34,969 nt of DNA from Candidatus Beckwithbacteria bacterium (GTDB lineage Bacteria; Patescibacteriota; Microgenomatia; UBA1400; CG1-02-47-37), in assembly GCA_026397255.1 (NCBI GenBank), contig JAPLVF010000009.1, positions 1-34,969 on the forward strand. Direction: 5' to 3'. Positions 17,597 to 25,061 of this stretch are shown here, piece by piece. The notes under the pieces were generated by a model. That model saw nothing but the letters and a program-made list of their open reading frames with translations. It ran no database searches and was not told the origin of the DNA. The first letter of the stretch is position 1, and each line of letters opens with the position of its first letter. Made by a program: the position numbers and the translations under genes.

Positions 17597-19033
17597 TTAC
17601 TTCCCCAAACTTTTCAAAAACTCGGCGTTGTTACTGCTTTTTATAATCCGCTCCAGCATCACTTCGGTCGCTTCATTTTCATCTAAGACGTCAATCATCC
17701 GCCGCATGGTCACGATTTTTTCGTACTCACCCTCTTTAAATAACAACTGCTCCTGCCTGGTACCAGAGCGCTTAATATCAATTGACGGAAAAATCCGCCG
17801 CTCGGACAACTTACGGGACAAATGCAGTTCCATATTGCCGGTACCTTTAAACTCTTCGTAAATCAGCTCGTCCATTCTGGAGCCGGTTTCCACCAAGGCT
17901 GTCCCGATAATCGTCAACGAACCTTTGAGCGGCTTGCCCTGAGCGTCAGCGAAGGGTTCAAAATTTCTGGCCGCCCCGAAAAACCGCTTCGGTGGATACA
18001 AAGCCACCGGATCAAATCCGCCGGACAAAGTCCTTCCCGACGTCGGGATCGCCAAGTTGTACGCCCGGGCCAACCGGGTAATTGAGTCCAATAAAATTAC
18101 CACATCTTTTCCCTCTTCCACTAATCTTTTCGCTCTTTCCAAGGCTAATTCCGCTACCTGTGTCTGTCGCTGAGCCGCTTCGTCAAAATTGCTGGCCGCC
18201 ACTTCTCCTTTAACGTGCCGCCGGATATCGGTAACTTCTTCCGGCCGCTCACCCACTAAAACGGCCATTAACACCACTTTGGGGTGATTAGCCGCAATAC
18301 CTTCAGCAATATCTTTTAAGACTGTCGTTTTTCCCGCTTTTGGCGGCGACACAATTAAACCTCTTTGGCCTTTACCGATCGGCGCCACTAAATCAATTAC
18401 CCGCGCCGTAATTTTCTTTTTGTCATATTCCAAATTTAATCTTTCGTCCGGGAAAATCGGGGTTAAGCGGTCAAACACCGGCCGTTTTAACCCTTCTTCA
18501 AACACTCTCCCGTTTACTTTTTCGACTTTTAACAGGCCCCAATACCGCTCATTGTCTTTCGGTTGCCGGGCCGGTCCGGTGATCACGTCTCCGGGCCGCA
18601 AATTAAATCTTTTAATTTGGGTGGAAGAAATATAGATATCTCTTGTGGAGGGCGAAAAATCCGGCCGCAATAAGCCGTGACCTTCCGGAAACATCTCCAG
18701 CATGCCGGACACTTCCTCGGTCGGCAAATCCGCATCGGGAATTACCCGGTTATCCACGTAGCCGTTAAAATTAGAATTATTACCCTGCGGTCTGTATGGT
18801 CTAGCCATCGGCCTACGGTTCATATAAGGTTTTCTATAAGCCGGCCGATTAGTCATCACCGGCCTGTAAGCTTGTACTACCGGCGCTGATTGAACAACCG
18901 GAGCCGCTGCTGGTACAACCGGGGCTACCGGGGCTACCGGGGCTACGCCTCCCACTAAATCATCCACCGAAACGCCCTTGTCAACCTCGGCCAAGGGCCG
19001 ATCAACCTTTGGCTGATTTTTCTTAACAACCAT
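17597..19033 (-). CDS. rho: Transcription termination factor Rho
   Basis: 478 codons. A low-complexity Ala/Pro/Val- then Arg/Asn/Tyr-rich N-terminal extension (1-90) precedes the RNA-binding domain (about 95-165, GMLEMFPEGHGLLRP). The ATPase domain has Walker A SPPKAGKT within KGQRGLIVSPPKAGKTT, Walker B VVILLDSITRLARAYN, the Q-loop/R-loop region and GSRMDELIYEEFKGTGNMEL. Role: hexameric helicase that ends transcripts. An in-frame palindrome (17937-17956) adds FADAQGKPLK in the segment AARNFE...GSLTIIG, which is shorter in homologues I know. It has a rare clear Shine-Dalgarno site (AAAGGA, 7 bases before the ATG), its own promoter and a leader of about 90 bases. Confidence 0.97.
   Translation of the reverse strand: MVVKKNQPKVDRPLAEVDKGVSVDDLVGGVAPVAPVAPVVPAAAPVVQSAPVVQAYRPVMTNRPAYRKPYMNRRPMARPYRPQGNNSNFNGYVDNRVIPDADLPTEEVSGMLEMFPEGHGLLRPDFSPSTRDIYISSTQIKRFNLRPGDVITGPARQPKDNERYWGLLKVEKVNGRVFEEGLKRPVFDRLTPIFPDERLNLEYDKKKITARVIDLVAPIGKGQRGLIVSPPKAGKTTVLKDIAEGIAANHPKVVLMAVLVGERPEEVTDIRRHVKGEVAASNFDEAAQRQTQVAELALERAKRLVEEGKDVVILLDSITRLARAYNLAIPTSGRTLSGGFDPVALYPPKRFFGAARNFEPFADAQGKPLKGSLTIIGTALVETGSRMDELIYEEFKGTGNMELHLSRKLSERRIFPSIDIKRSGTRQEQLLFKEGEYEKIVTMRRMIDVLDENEATEVMLERIIKSSNNAEFLKSLGK
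17937..17956. repeat. Short palindrome of the CCCTGAGCG...CGAAGGG type inside rho
   Basis: CCCTGAGCGTCAGCGAAGGG, preceded by GGCTTG. It codes (minus strand) for part of PFADAQGKP; the same AQGKP peptide arises from the copy in radA. Confidence 0.75.
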
Positions 19034-19129
19034 AAAAGATTCCTTTCTTGAAAAACAATGGAGAAAATTAAATTAAAAACATGAATTTATTAGACGAATT
19101 CTTTGGGGAAATCAATCAAATCTAACTTA

Positions 19130-19157
19130 AGTATAGCAAATTAATAATTCCTGTCAA
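19130..19157 (-). promoter_or_regulatory. rho promoter
   Basis: Minus strand TTGACA (19152-19157), 16-base spacer, TATACT (19130-19135). The -35 box overlaps the stop codon of the upstream peptidase gene. Transcription would start near 19123, leaving a leader of about 90 bases; Rho genes are often autoregulated in their leaders, but no specific site is visible here. Confidence 0.75.
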
Positions 19158-19843
19158 GCTTTAAGAGAATTTAAATCAACTGCCACGGCCGGATGAACAT
19201 ACTTGCCGTCCGCCTGATTAAATTTATAATCCCACCAAAGATTAACAAAATCAGCAATCCTCATTCTATAAATCCGCCGGTGTTCCAAAGTCAAACCATC
19301 TCCCTTTTCTGCCTCCCCGTCGGCTAAAACAATCCCTTGACTATCAAACCAACGTTCGTTGCCGTCTTTATCCCGGTAAGAGTCAGCCAACTCAATCCAG
19401 TCTTCATTTAAATTAATTGCCAATGCCCAATGACCATTGTCTAAATTGTCATGATAACCAAAAGGGTGACTTTTATCCGGCAGCACGTCCTGAAACAGAA
19501 TTCCCACGGCCTTATCTTCATCTAGTAACTGAGTCAGTTTATCAACCGTCATTTCTTCCCCACCATAAACCGAAACCCCGTCAAACCACTGATGTAGATA
19601 CCGATGAGCATTTTCCGGCAAACACCAATTGTCTCTTAATTTAAATTTTAACGGGTGGTGGTGAACCACCAAATAATGCCATGAATAAACCTCTTTACCG
19701 ATCTCTTGTTGACTGGGGGCCGCCTCCGGATTTTTCCCCTGAAGCCATAAGGCCACCTTAATCATTGTTCTGATCATCGCCGGACCACAAGCGCTGTCTT
19801 CCAATATTTCCAGATTATTTTCCAGTATCTCTGCGTTTGTCAT
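19154..19843 (-). CDS. C39-like (papain-fold) cysteine peptidase family protein
   Basis: 229 codons. A papain-like triad can be read: Cys19 in DSACGPAMIRTMI, His138 in DNGHWALAI and Asp154 in IELADSYRD, the order and spacing of C39/peptidase_C39_2 proteins. A Gln or Asn for the oxyanion hole is not obvious. No signal peptide or membrane segment is seen, so it probably acts in the cytoplasm or is not a secreted bacteriocin processor. It follows the sortase gene by 23 bases on the same strand and may share its transcript. The substrate cannot be guessed. Confidence 0.68.
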   Translation of the reverse strand: MTNAEILENNLEILEDSACGPAMIRTMIKVALWLQGKNPEAAPSQQEIGKEVYSWHYLVVHHHPLKFKLRDNWCLPENAHRYLHQWFDGVSVYGGEEMTVDKLTQLLDEDKAVGILFQDVLPDKSHPFGYHDNLDNGHWALAINLNEDWIELADSYRDKDGNERWFDSQGIVLADGEAEKGDGLTLEHRRIYRMRIADFVNLWWDYKFNQADGKYVHPAVAVDLNSLKA

Positions 19844-19866
19844 TCCGTTATTTTATCAGAAACTTC

Positions 19867-20520
19867 CTACTGCGCCTCCACCACTAATCGATTCTTGGTT
19901 GTCCCTCTCGGTGTACAGGTCACTAAATATAACTTTTCTCCGTTCTTCTCCGCTTGAAACACACTCGTATCATTGACTGGTACCACCTCTGACCCCACCA
20001 CCCGGTAAGCCTTTTTCTCCCCTAAAAACCAGACAATTATTTCATCCCCTTTCACCAACTCATCCAAGCGGTAAAACACCGCGTTATATAAACTGACGTT
20101 GGCTTCACTATCGGTTGAATGGGCAAATAAAGTCACGCTCCCACCCATGCCCGGCAGATAAGTTCCGGCCGCATGGGCCACCCCTTGTTTTAAGGCTGAC
20201 TCATACTCTTTCCTATCAACGCTGTTGACATTGGCCAACACTTTGGCCGCCGCGCCGATCTTCGGTATTTCCAAACTAAAATAACTTAATGGCGTTACCT
20301 TTAAGGCTTCGGCCGCATCCAGTCTTAATAAATCATTAAAAGTAATCTGGTTGGTTTTTAACTCTTTTAAACGCTTAATCGCTTGCTGTTTACCCACGGA
20401 AAATGGCAATAAAATCATCGTCGCTAACACTAACACTGTCCCCAATAATATTCCCCTGCCGATATGAATTAAGTTTTTCTTGATATGATTTCTTTTGCGG
20501 GAAAAAACAACAACAGACAT
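19867..20520 (-). CDS. Sortase (transpeptidase)
   Basis: 217 codons from the ATG at 20520; a longer frame from 20580 would translate REP5 and is rejected. One N-terminal membrane segment (about 22-40) follows a basic cytoplasmic tail. Catalytic residues: His134 in TLFAHST, Cys202 in LYLVTCTPRG and Arg211 in NRLVVEA, the sortase order, with the TLVTC-type Cys motif. It would cleave a Thr-Gly bond in a sorting signal and attach the protein to a wall or lipid nucleophile. The upstream gene encodes a protein with a PATG motif, an obvious substrate. REP5 lies in the 28-base gap. Confidence 0.93.
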   Translation of the reverse strand: MSVVVFSRKRNHIKKNLIHIGRGILLGTVLVLATMILLPFSVGKQQAIKRLKELKTNQITFNDLLRLDAAEALKVTPLSYFSLEIPKIGAAAKVLANVNSVDRKEYESALKQGVAHAAGTYLPGMGGSVTLFAHSTDSEANVSLYNAVFYRLDELVKGDEIIVWFLGEKKAYRVVGSEVVPVNDTSVFQAEKNGEKLYLVTCTPRGTTKNRLVVEAQ

Positions 20521-20526
20521 AAAATT

Positions 20527-20549
20527 ATGTAAGGTACGGTACCTTACAT
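20527..20549. repeat. REP palindrome 5 (opposite orientation)
   Basis: ATGTAAGGTAC, central G, GTACCTTACAT: 11-bp arms. The central G shows that it is the same element read from the minus strand. It begins in the stop codon of the surface-protein gene and ends 7 bases before the sortase ATG. In the gene direction it supplies CATAAT, as REP1 does for RAYT. Confidence 0.88.
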
Positions 20550-22084
20550 TACAGCAATAGGGCGACAATTTGCAAACCAATCCCCAGGGCCCCGGTGACC
20601 GCTAAAATCCACCAATGGCTGCTTTGGCCGGTTGCCGGAACTTTAACCGGCGGACTGGCTTTAACTACTTCCGGACTAAGATAATTACCAAAGTCAAAAT
20701 AATAAGTCTGAGTTTGATCCAAAACCTTTATCTGGGTCATGTTGGTCGTATTCACCCAACCATTAACCGCCGCTTCCTGAATTTCCACTTTCGTTCCCAG
20801 GCTGATACTCACTTCTCCGCCCCAACCGGTCTGGCTATCAGTGTAATAATCCTGCCACGGATCAGAGTTAATCCGGTATTGAAAGTGCCAGCTTAATCCC
20901 GTACTCGTTTCATTGTTATCCCAAGCACCATTTTGATTACTGTCTTTAAACTTTCTGATAATAAATCCGGCTGCTGGCGCATTTGGTGACGGACTCGGTG
21001 ACGGACTTAGTGACGGGCTGGGGCTAACCGAAGGACTGGGATTGGGTGATGCACTGGGTGAAGGTGACGGCGAGGCTGACGGGCTGGGTGATGGTGAAGG
21101 CACTTGATTACTAACATAGGCTTTAAAAGTCACCTGATAACTTTTTTCCGTTCCCGGCTCTACCGTCCCCAAACTCACTCCATGAATGGTGATCCCGTCG
21201 GGAAGACTGCAACCAGAAGAACACCCCGGCCCCCATTTGAGCGTGTGCCCCGGAATATAGACCAATCTCTGACCGTTTGTACCGGAAACATTAACAATCA
21301 CGTTATCAGAAACATCCTCGGCGCCGCTGCCGGACAATAAAGCCGTAGCCGTAATGTTAGTCGCGTCTGAATCGGGAAAAGATGCTCGGACACTGGTGTT
21401 ATCAATGTTTGATTGGCCGGAATTATTAACTAAAACCCTAAACTCGATCACCTCGCCCGGGTCGGCGGGAATCGGATCTTCCCACCCGGTAGTTCTGTCA
21501 GTTCTGTTACCGCCGTCAAAAATATTACCGCTTTGCCAAGCTGAGCCGCCGCCGTTAGGAACACCGACAACCTGAAGCTCAATACTAATCTGATAACTCT
21601 GCGCTTCTCCGGGAGAAACATTGCCAAGACTGACTCCGCTGCTGACAACCTCGTCACCCACGCTGCATCCGGAGGGGCAAACCGGACCATATTTTTTCCC
21701 TGAACCGGTAATGAAATTAAGACTGCTGCCGCCGGGATTAAGATTGACAATATCACTTTGGGAACCGGAATTGTCCGCGCTGATTTCCACTAACGGCGCT
21801 ACGCCATTTCCTAAATTGAATTTCACCCTGACGTTTTCGGCATCAACCGTTCCTTGATTCACTATTCTGACTCTCAATCTTAAAGTTTGATCAGCATTAC
21901 CAGATACAGGATCAACATAATCAGCATTGCCAAGAGTGAGATTTTTCCCTGCCAGAATATCGCCTCCGGAAAGATTGGTATCGGCTGCCCTAATCTTGAA
22001 ATTAATAATTCGTTGGATAAAAAAAGCAAAAAGGACAACAAAAAGACCGTATAAAATTTTAGATTGTAGATTTTTTATTCTCAT
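20549..22084 (-). CDS. Surface protein with DUF11-like repeats and a PATG sorting signal (probable sortase substrate)
   Basis: 511 codons. The signal peptide is near residues 9-34 (ILYGLFVVLFAFFIQRIINF). Two DUF11/CARDB-like beta modules follow, each with ...GCSVGDEVVSSGVSLG or ...GCSLPDGITIHGVSLG endings. Next come a Ser/Pro linker (repeated SPSPSAS units, about 335-380) and a SdrD/Cna-B-like module starting GFIIRKFKDSNQNGAWD. The C-terminus has VPATG (482-486), a hydrophobic helix and no strongly basic tail, which resembles an LPxTG-type signal with Val for Leu. Likely exported and anchored by the downstream sortase. It starts 6 bases after the lipoprotein gene. Confidence 0.86.
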   Translation of the reverse strand: MRIKNLQSKILYGLFVVLFAFFIQRIINFKIRAADTNLSGGDILAGKNLTLGNADYVDPVSGNADQTLRLRVRIVNQGTVDAENVRVKFNLGNGVAPLVEISADNSGSQSDIVNLNPGGSSLNFITGSGKKYGPVCPSGCSVGDEVVSSGVSLGNVSPGEAQSYQISIELQVVGVPNGGGSAWQSGNIFDGGNRTDRTTGWEDPIPADPGEVIEFRVLVNNSGQSNIDNTSVRASFPDSDATNITATALLSGSGAEDVSDNVIVNVSGTNGQRLVYIPGHTLKWGPGCSSGCSLPDGITIHGVSLGTVEPGTEKSYQVTFKAYVSNQVPSPSPSPSASPSPSPSASPNPSPSVSPSPSLSPSPSPSPNAPAAGFIIRKFKDSNQNGAWDNNETSTGLSWHFQYRINSDPWQDYYTDSQTGWGGEVSISLGTKVEIQEAAVNGWVNTTNMTQIKVLDQTQTYYFDFGNYLSPEVVKASPPVKVPATGQSSHWWILAVTGALGIGLQIVALLL

Positions 22085-22090
22085 ATTTTT

Positions 22091-23383
22091 TTAGGGAATA
22101 TCCGTCGCTGTTGGCTCCTTTGTCGGCAGTGGACCGGGAGTGGCAGTCGGAATTATATCCGGATTAGTCGGAGCGGGTGTTGGAGTTTCCGGAATAGTGG
22201 GAGTTGGAGTTCCCGTGTTAGTCGGAGTGGGTGTTGGAGTTGATATCTCCGGAGTGTTTTCCGGCGGCTGTTGCGGCTGGCCAGATGTAGGTGTAAATGT
22301 AGCTGCAGGAGCGCTAACGCCGCAAGGCAGCCAGCGATAGCCGCTGGCAGAAACAGCGGCAACTTCAGCCTGATCTTGGAATTGATTAAGTTCATCCGGC
22401 GTGTTCGATAAAGTATAAACCTCAACTCTTAAAGTCTTGCCGTCAGCAGAAACTACCGACACTACCAAAACAGAATCATCTGAGTCTAAATTAGTTTTAC
22501 CTTCATTTTCCTGGCCGTCATTTAAAATTTCCTGATCCGGATTAAAAGACAGCCGGCGACTGGTTTCCGGTTGACTGCTTCTTTTGCTGGCAGCTTTTGT
22601 ATAAGTCGAACAGGCAATCGCAAAACGGTCATTGACTGTTTTCCAGTCATTATCTCCATCATCCCCTGCTTCTACCCCCAAATCGCCATAAATAATCCGC
22701 CTAAAAGTTTGTTTTCTTAAAGCTTGAACCGAATCACTTTGCGGGTCTAAATCATTCAGTTTCAACCAATTATCAACCTGAGCTAAGACGGCGGCGTCAG
22801 CATTACGAGCTTCCGTCAACAACCAGGCTCGCTGATAGTGGTCGGCTGCATCTTGCCTGAAAAAATCACCTTGAGCAGACAAAGCTTCATTAAGAGTGCG
22901 CAAGACTGGAAAATCCTGACTGCTAAAACCTAACCCCTGCCCGCCATTATTCCAGTCAAAATTAAGGTTTCTGTCACTGAAATTCTTAACCGGTAAAAAC
23001 AGCTGGGCAAACATCCGGTCAAATTTAACTATCGTTAGACCTTTTCCGGCCAAAACTTCTCTCTCTGCAAAATAGGCCTTAAAAGTTTCAGAGGCAGTAA
23101 TTGATTCTCCTGTTCTTTCATCAACTAATTGATTAGTAAAGGCCAGGTAGTCCGTTAGGGTTCTTTCATCTAAAGGAAAAAGTGTCGCTGTTGGTGTTGG
23201 CGTGGGCGTAGGTGTTTCTGTCGGTATGAATGTTCTTGTGGGTATTTCTGTCGGTACCCCTGTTGGTGTTGGCGTGGGCGTAGCTGTGACTGCTTCCGCT
23301 GGTGTAGGTGTGAGTTTAGAACAACCAACCAATAAAGAGCTAATTAACAAAAAATCGACAAAAACCGTACCTTCTTTAGACAT
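22091..23383 (-). CDS. Predicted lipoprotein with Thr/Pro-rich ends
   Basis: 430 codons. A short signal with lipobox LVGC (Cys21) indicates a lipid-anchored exported protein. Thr-Pro repeats (TPTPTPT type) lie at about residues 24-70 and again at 355-430, flanking a folded, helix-rich middle (75-350) with three Cys. The middle part is not recognised. The Thr/Pro tracts resemble glycosylated cell-wall spacers. First gene of the lipoprotein - PATG protein - sortase - C39 peptidase series, with a highly structured region upstream (23399-23566). No Shine-Dalgarno site is visible. Confidence 0.78.
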   Translation of the reverse strand: MSKEGTVFVDFLLISSLLVGCSKLTPTPAEAVTATPTPTPTGVPTEIPTRTFIPTETPTPTPTPTATLFPLDERTLTDYLAFTNQLVDERTGESITASETFKAYFAEREVLAGKGLTIVKFDRMFAQLFLPVKNFSDRNLNFDWNNGGQGLGFSSQDFPVLRTLNEALSAQGDFFRQDAADHYQRAWLLTEARNADAAVLAQVDNWLKLNDLDPQSDSVQALRKQTFRRIIYGDLGVEAGDDGDNDWKTVNDRFAIACSTYTKAASKRSSQPETSRRLSFNPDQEILNDGQENEGKTNLDSDDSVLVVSVVSADGKTLRVEVYTLSNTPDELNQFQDQAEVAAVSASGYRWLPCGVSAPAATFTPTSGQPQQPPENTPEISTPTPTPTNTGTPTPTIPETPTPAPTNPDIIPTATPGPLPTKEPTATDIP

Positions 23384-23398
23384 ATATCATAATTTTCT

Positions 23399-23566
23399 TA
23401 AGTGGAAGGTGGTAGGCCTGCCCAACTTACCACCCTCCGCTTAAAAACTTGACAAAGAAACCGTCAAGTGTTATTTATTTGTCAGGTTGACTTAATCTGT
23501 CCAAGTCGCCTACTTAAAGGGCATTACTATTCGAGTACCCCACTGCGATAGTGATGCTCTTTTTTT
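23399..23566 (+). ncRNA. Candidate structured RNA ending in an intrinsic terminator (unknown family)
   Basis: The gene-free stretch 23384-23691 holds four consecutive hairpins: 23399-23443 (16-bp arms, two irregular pairs), 23447-23469 (ACTTGAC/GTCAAGT), about 23484-23508, and 23519-23559 followed by T7. The T-run lies on the plus strand, yet no plus-strand gene is nearby, which suggests a small plus-strand RNA. Alternatively it is the leader of the minus-strand lipoprotein gene, for which a promoter is seen at 23578-23606. Not recognised as 6S, tmRNA or SRP RNA. The remaining bases, 23607-23691, show nothing. Confidence 0.4.
23519..23566 (+). terminator. Intrinsic terminator on the plus strand
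   Basis: 12-bp stem GGGCATTACTAT / ATAGTGATGCTC (two G-U pairs), 17-base loop, then TTTTTTT. Confidence 0.7.
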
Positions 23567-23577
23567 GACTATAATTA

Positions 23578-23606
23578 ACTGTATCAAAATTTCCACCCCT
23601 TGTCAA
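23578..23606 (-). promoter_or_regulatory. Probable promoter for the lipoprotein operon leader
   Basis: Minus strand TTGACA (23601-23606), 17-base spacer, TACAGT (23578-23583). The predicted start near 23570 gives a leader of about 190 bases that contains all four hairpins. Confidence 0.6.
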
Positions 23607-23691
23607 GCCTATAAGAAAACCTTACTAAAAATCACGATATCCCCTAATAAAAACTATTAAAAATTAACTGGTAAAAAATGAGCTTAATCCC

Positions 23692-24819
23692 CTAAAATTT
23701 AGCCACTGTGGATAAATCTTTAATTGTCTCCGGCGAAATCACCGTTGTGTACCCCAACTTTTTCGCCTCTTTAATTCTTTTTTCCGCCCAGCTGACTTTA
23801 CGGACCTCCCCTAACAATCCCACTTCCCCAAACACGGCCGTTCTCACTGGCAAGGCTTTATTCTTAAAACTGGAGACAATCGCCAGGCAAATCCCCAAAT
23901 CCGCCGCCGGCTCCTGCAAATTCAACCCCCCGGCCACATTCACATAAACATCATCCGTCCCTAAAGGTAAATGTAACCGCTTGGATAAAACCGCCACCAA
24001 AAGCTGCAGTCTTCTTTGGTCCACGCCTGTTCCCACCCGGCGCGGCACCGCCAACTGGCTGGGAATCACCAACGCCTGAATCTCCACCAGCATCGGCCTG
24101 GTCCCCTCCATCACCACCGTCACACAGCTACCGGCCACATTTTTTTGCCGCTCTTCCAAAAATACATCACTGGGATTCGGCACCTCGATTAAACCGCTGG
24201 CGGTCATCGTAAACACCCCGACTTCATCCACCGGTCCGAACCGGTTTTTTTGGCACCGCAAAATCCGAAACACATGGTTTCTGTCGCCTTCAAGATATAA
24301 AACCGTATCCACCAAATGCTCTAGTACCTTCGGCCCGGCAATCGTCCCTTCTTTGGTTACGTGGCCGACTAAAAACACCGGAATTCCGGTTTCTTTGGCT
24401 AAATTTAATAACCGGTAACTACACTCCCTGATCTGACCGACGCTCCCGGCCATACCGGTTAAATCTTCCGTCGCCATTGTCTGAATCGAATCCACAATCA
24501 TTAATGCCGGCCGGCCGACTTGAGCCACTACTTCATCAACATTCGTCGTCGCCAAGAAATTTAAATTAAAGGACACTCCTTTACGCAGTGAAGGTGTGTC
24601 CTTATTGGATAATCTGTTTATCCGCAGTTTAATCTGTTCCGGCGATTCTTCCCCACAAACATACAATACAGAAGGCTTGCCCTGAGCGACGCGAAGGGCT
24701 AATTGAGTCAATAATGTACTCTTTCCTATTCCCGGCTCCCCGGCCAGCAACACCACGCTGCCGGCTACTAAGCCACCCCCCAGCACCCGGTCCAACTCCC
24801 CTCGCACTTTCCCGCCCAT
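23692..24819 (-). CDS. radA: DNA repair protein RadA/Sms, zinc finger lost from frame
   Basis: 375 codons in this frame. RecA-like ATPase: ELDRVLGGGLVAGS, Walker A GEPGIGKST, Walker B LMIVDSIQTM, the RadA-specific KNRFG motif (CQKNRFGPVDEVGVF), then the Lon-type C-terminal domain ending at a normal length. RadA helps branch migration in recombination. The usual N-terminal C4 zinc finger and linker (some 60-70 residues) are missing here. The first half of the finger lies just upstream in another frame (24768-24875), so the gene has an internal deletion plus a frame change. Translation from the ATG at 24819 would give a finger-less RadA. Two palindromes lie inside the gene (24569-24603, 24680-24698). 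Confidence 0.9.
   Translation of the reverse strand: MGGKVRGELDRVLGGGLVAGSVVLLAGEPGIGKSTLLTQLALRVAQGKPSVLYVCGEESPEQIKLRINRLSNKDTPSLRKGVSFNLNFLATTNVDEVVAQVGRPALMIVDSIQTMATEDLTGMAGSVGQIRECSYRLLNLAKETGIPVFLVGHVTKEGTIAGPKVLEHLVDTVLYLEGDRNHVFRILRCQKNRFGPVDEVGVFTMTASGLIEVPNPSDVFLEERQKNVAGSCVTVVMEGTRPMLVEIQALVIPSQLAVPRRVGTGVDQRRLQLLVAVLSKRLHLPLGTDDVYVNVAGGLNLQEPAADLGICLAIVSSFKNKALPVRTAVFGEVGLLGEVRKVSWAEKRIKEAKKLGYTTVISPETIKDLSTVAKF
24569..24603. repeat. In-gene palindrome in radA
   Basis: Arms AAGGACACTCCTT / AAGGTGTGTCCTT (12 of 13 pairs) around a 9-base loop; codes for KDTPSLRKGV in a loop of the ATPase domain. Similar in build to the comM and dprA elements, but the loop sequence differs. Confidence 0.62.
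24680..24698. repeat. Short palindrome of the CCCTGAGCG...CGAAGGG type inside radA
   Basis: CCCTGAGCGACGCGAAGGG preceded by GGCTTG; codes for LRVAQGKP. Closely related to the copy in rho (AQGKP). Confidence 0.75.
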
Positions 24820-24875
24820 TTAGGAAACTCCGCCCCGCAATTTTGACACACAAAATGAGTTACGTTCTTCGCCAT
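24768..24875 (-). pseudogene. Out-of-frame RadA zinc-finger start
   Basis: 35 codons from the ATG at 24875: MAKNVTHFVCQNCGAEFPKW then AGKC, an unmistakable RadA N-terminus (first CxxC pair and KWxGKC). It reads on out of frame to TAG at 24768. TATACT lies 7 bases before this ATG, so transcription and initiation are set up for this frame. The second CPxCxxW half and linker are gone. Where the frames overlap, G-GGA-AAG is a -1 slippery heptamer that would fuse AGK to VRGELDRVLGGG. Confidence 0.78.
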
Positions 24876-24882
24876 CAAGCGT

Positions 24883-24888
24883 AGTATA
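24883..24888 (-). promoter_or_regulatory. -10 box of radA
   Basis: TATACT on the minus strand, 7 bases before the ATG at 24875; no good -35 box. Confidence 0.5.
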
Positions 24889-24899
24889 TCACGCCTCTT

Positions 24900-25046
24900 T
24901 TACTCTCCCCCTACCGACTCCAAATATTCCTGCAGTTCTTTCTCGACTTTTTGCCAATCGCCTTTTTCTTCGCGGATGGCTTTAAACACCAACCGGAAAT
25001 CAATCAGGATGGTGTCGTCGCGGACAATCATTTTTGTATCGCTCAT
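24900..25046 (-). CDS. Small hypothetical protein (48 aa)
   Basis: ATG at 25046 to TAA at 24900. The protein reads MSDTKMIVRDDTILIDFRLV, then FKAIREEKGDWQKVEKELQEYLESVGGE. Predicted short strand plus one amphipathic, highly charged helix; soluble; family not recognised. TATAAT ends 7 bases before the ATG (25054-25059), the same geometry as for radA and other genes here, which supports a real leaderless gene. It lies between S1 (15 bases from its stop) and radA on the same strand. Confidence 0.6.
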   Translation of the reverse strand: MSDTKMIVRDDTILIDFRLVFKAIREEKGDWQKVEKELQEYLESVGGE

Positions 25047-25053
25047 ATTTTGT

Positions 25054-25059
25054 ATTATA
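25054..25059 (-). promoter_or_regulatory. -10 box of the 48-aa gene
   Basis: Perfect TATAAT on the minus strand, 7 bases before the ATG at 25046; no clear -35 box. Confidence 0.55.
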
Positions 25060-25061
25060 GC

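Noticed and set aside
22140-23444. Gly/Val-rich plus-strand frames (22140-22340, 23202-23444)
   Set aside because: They are the antisense of the Thr/Pro repeats of the lipoprotein.
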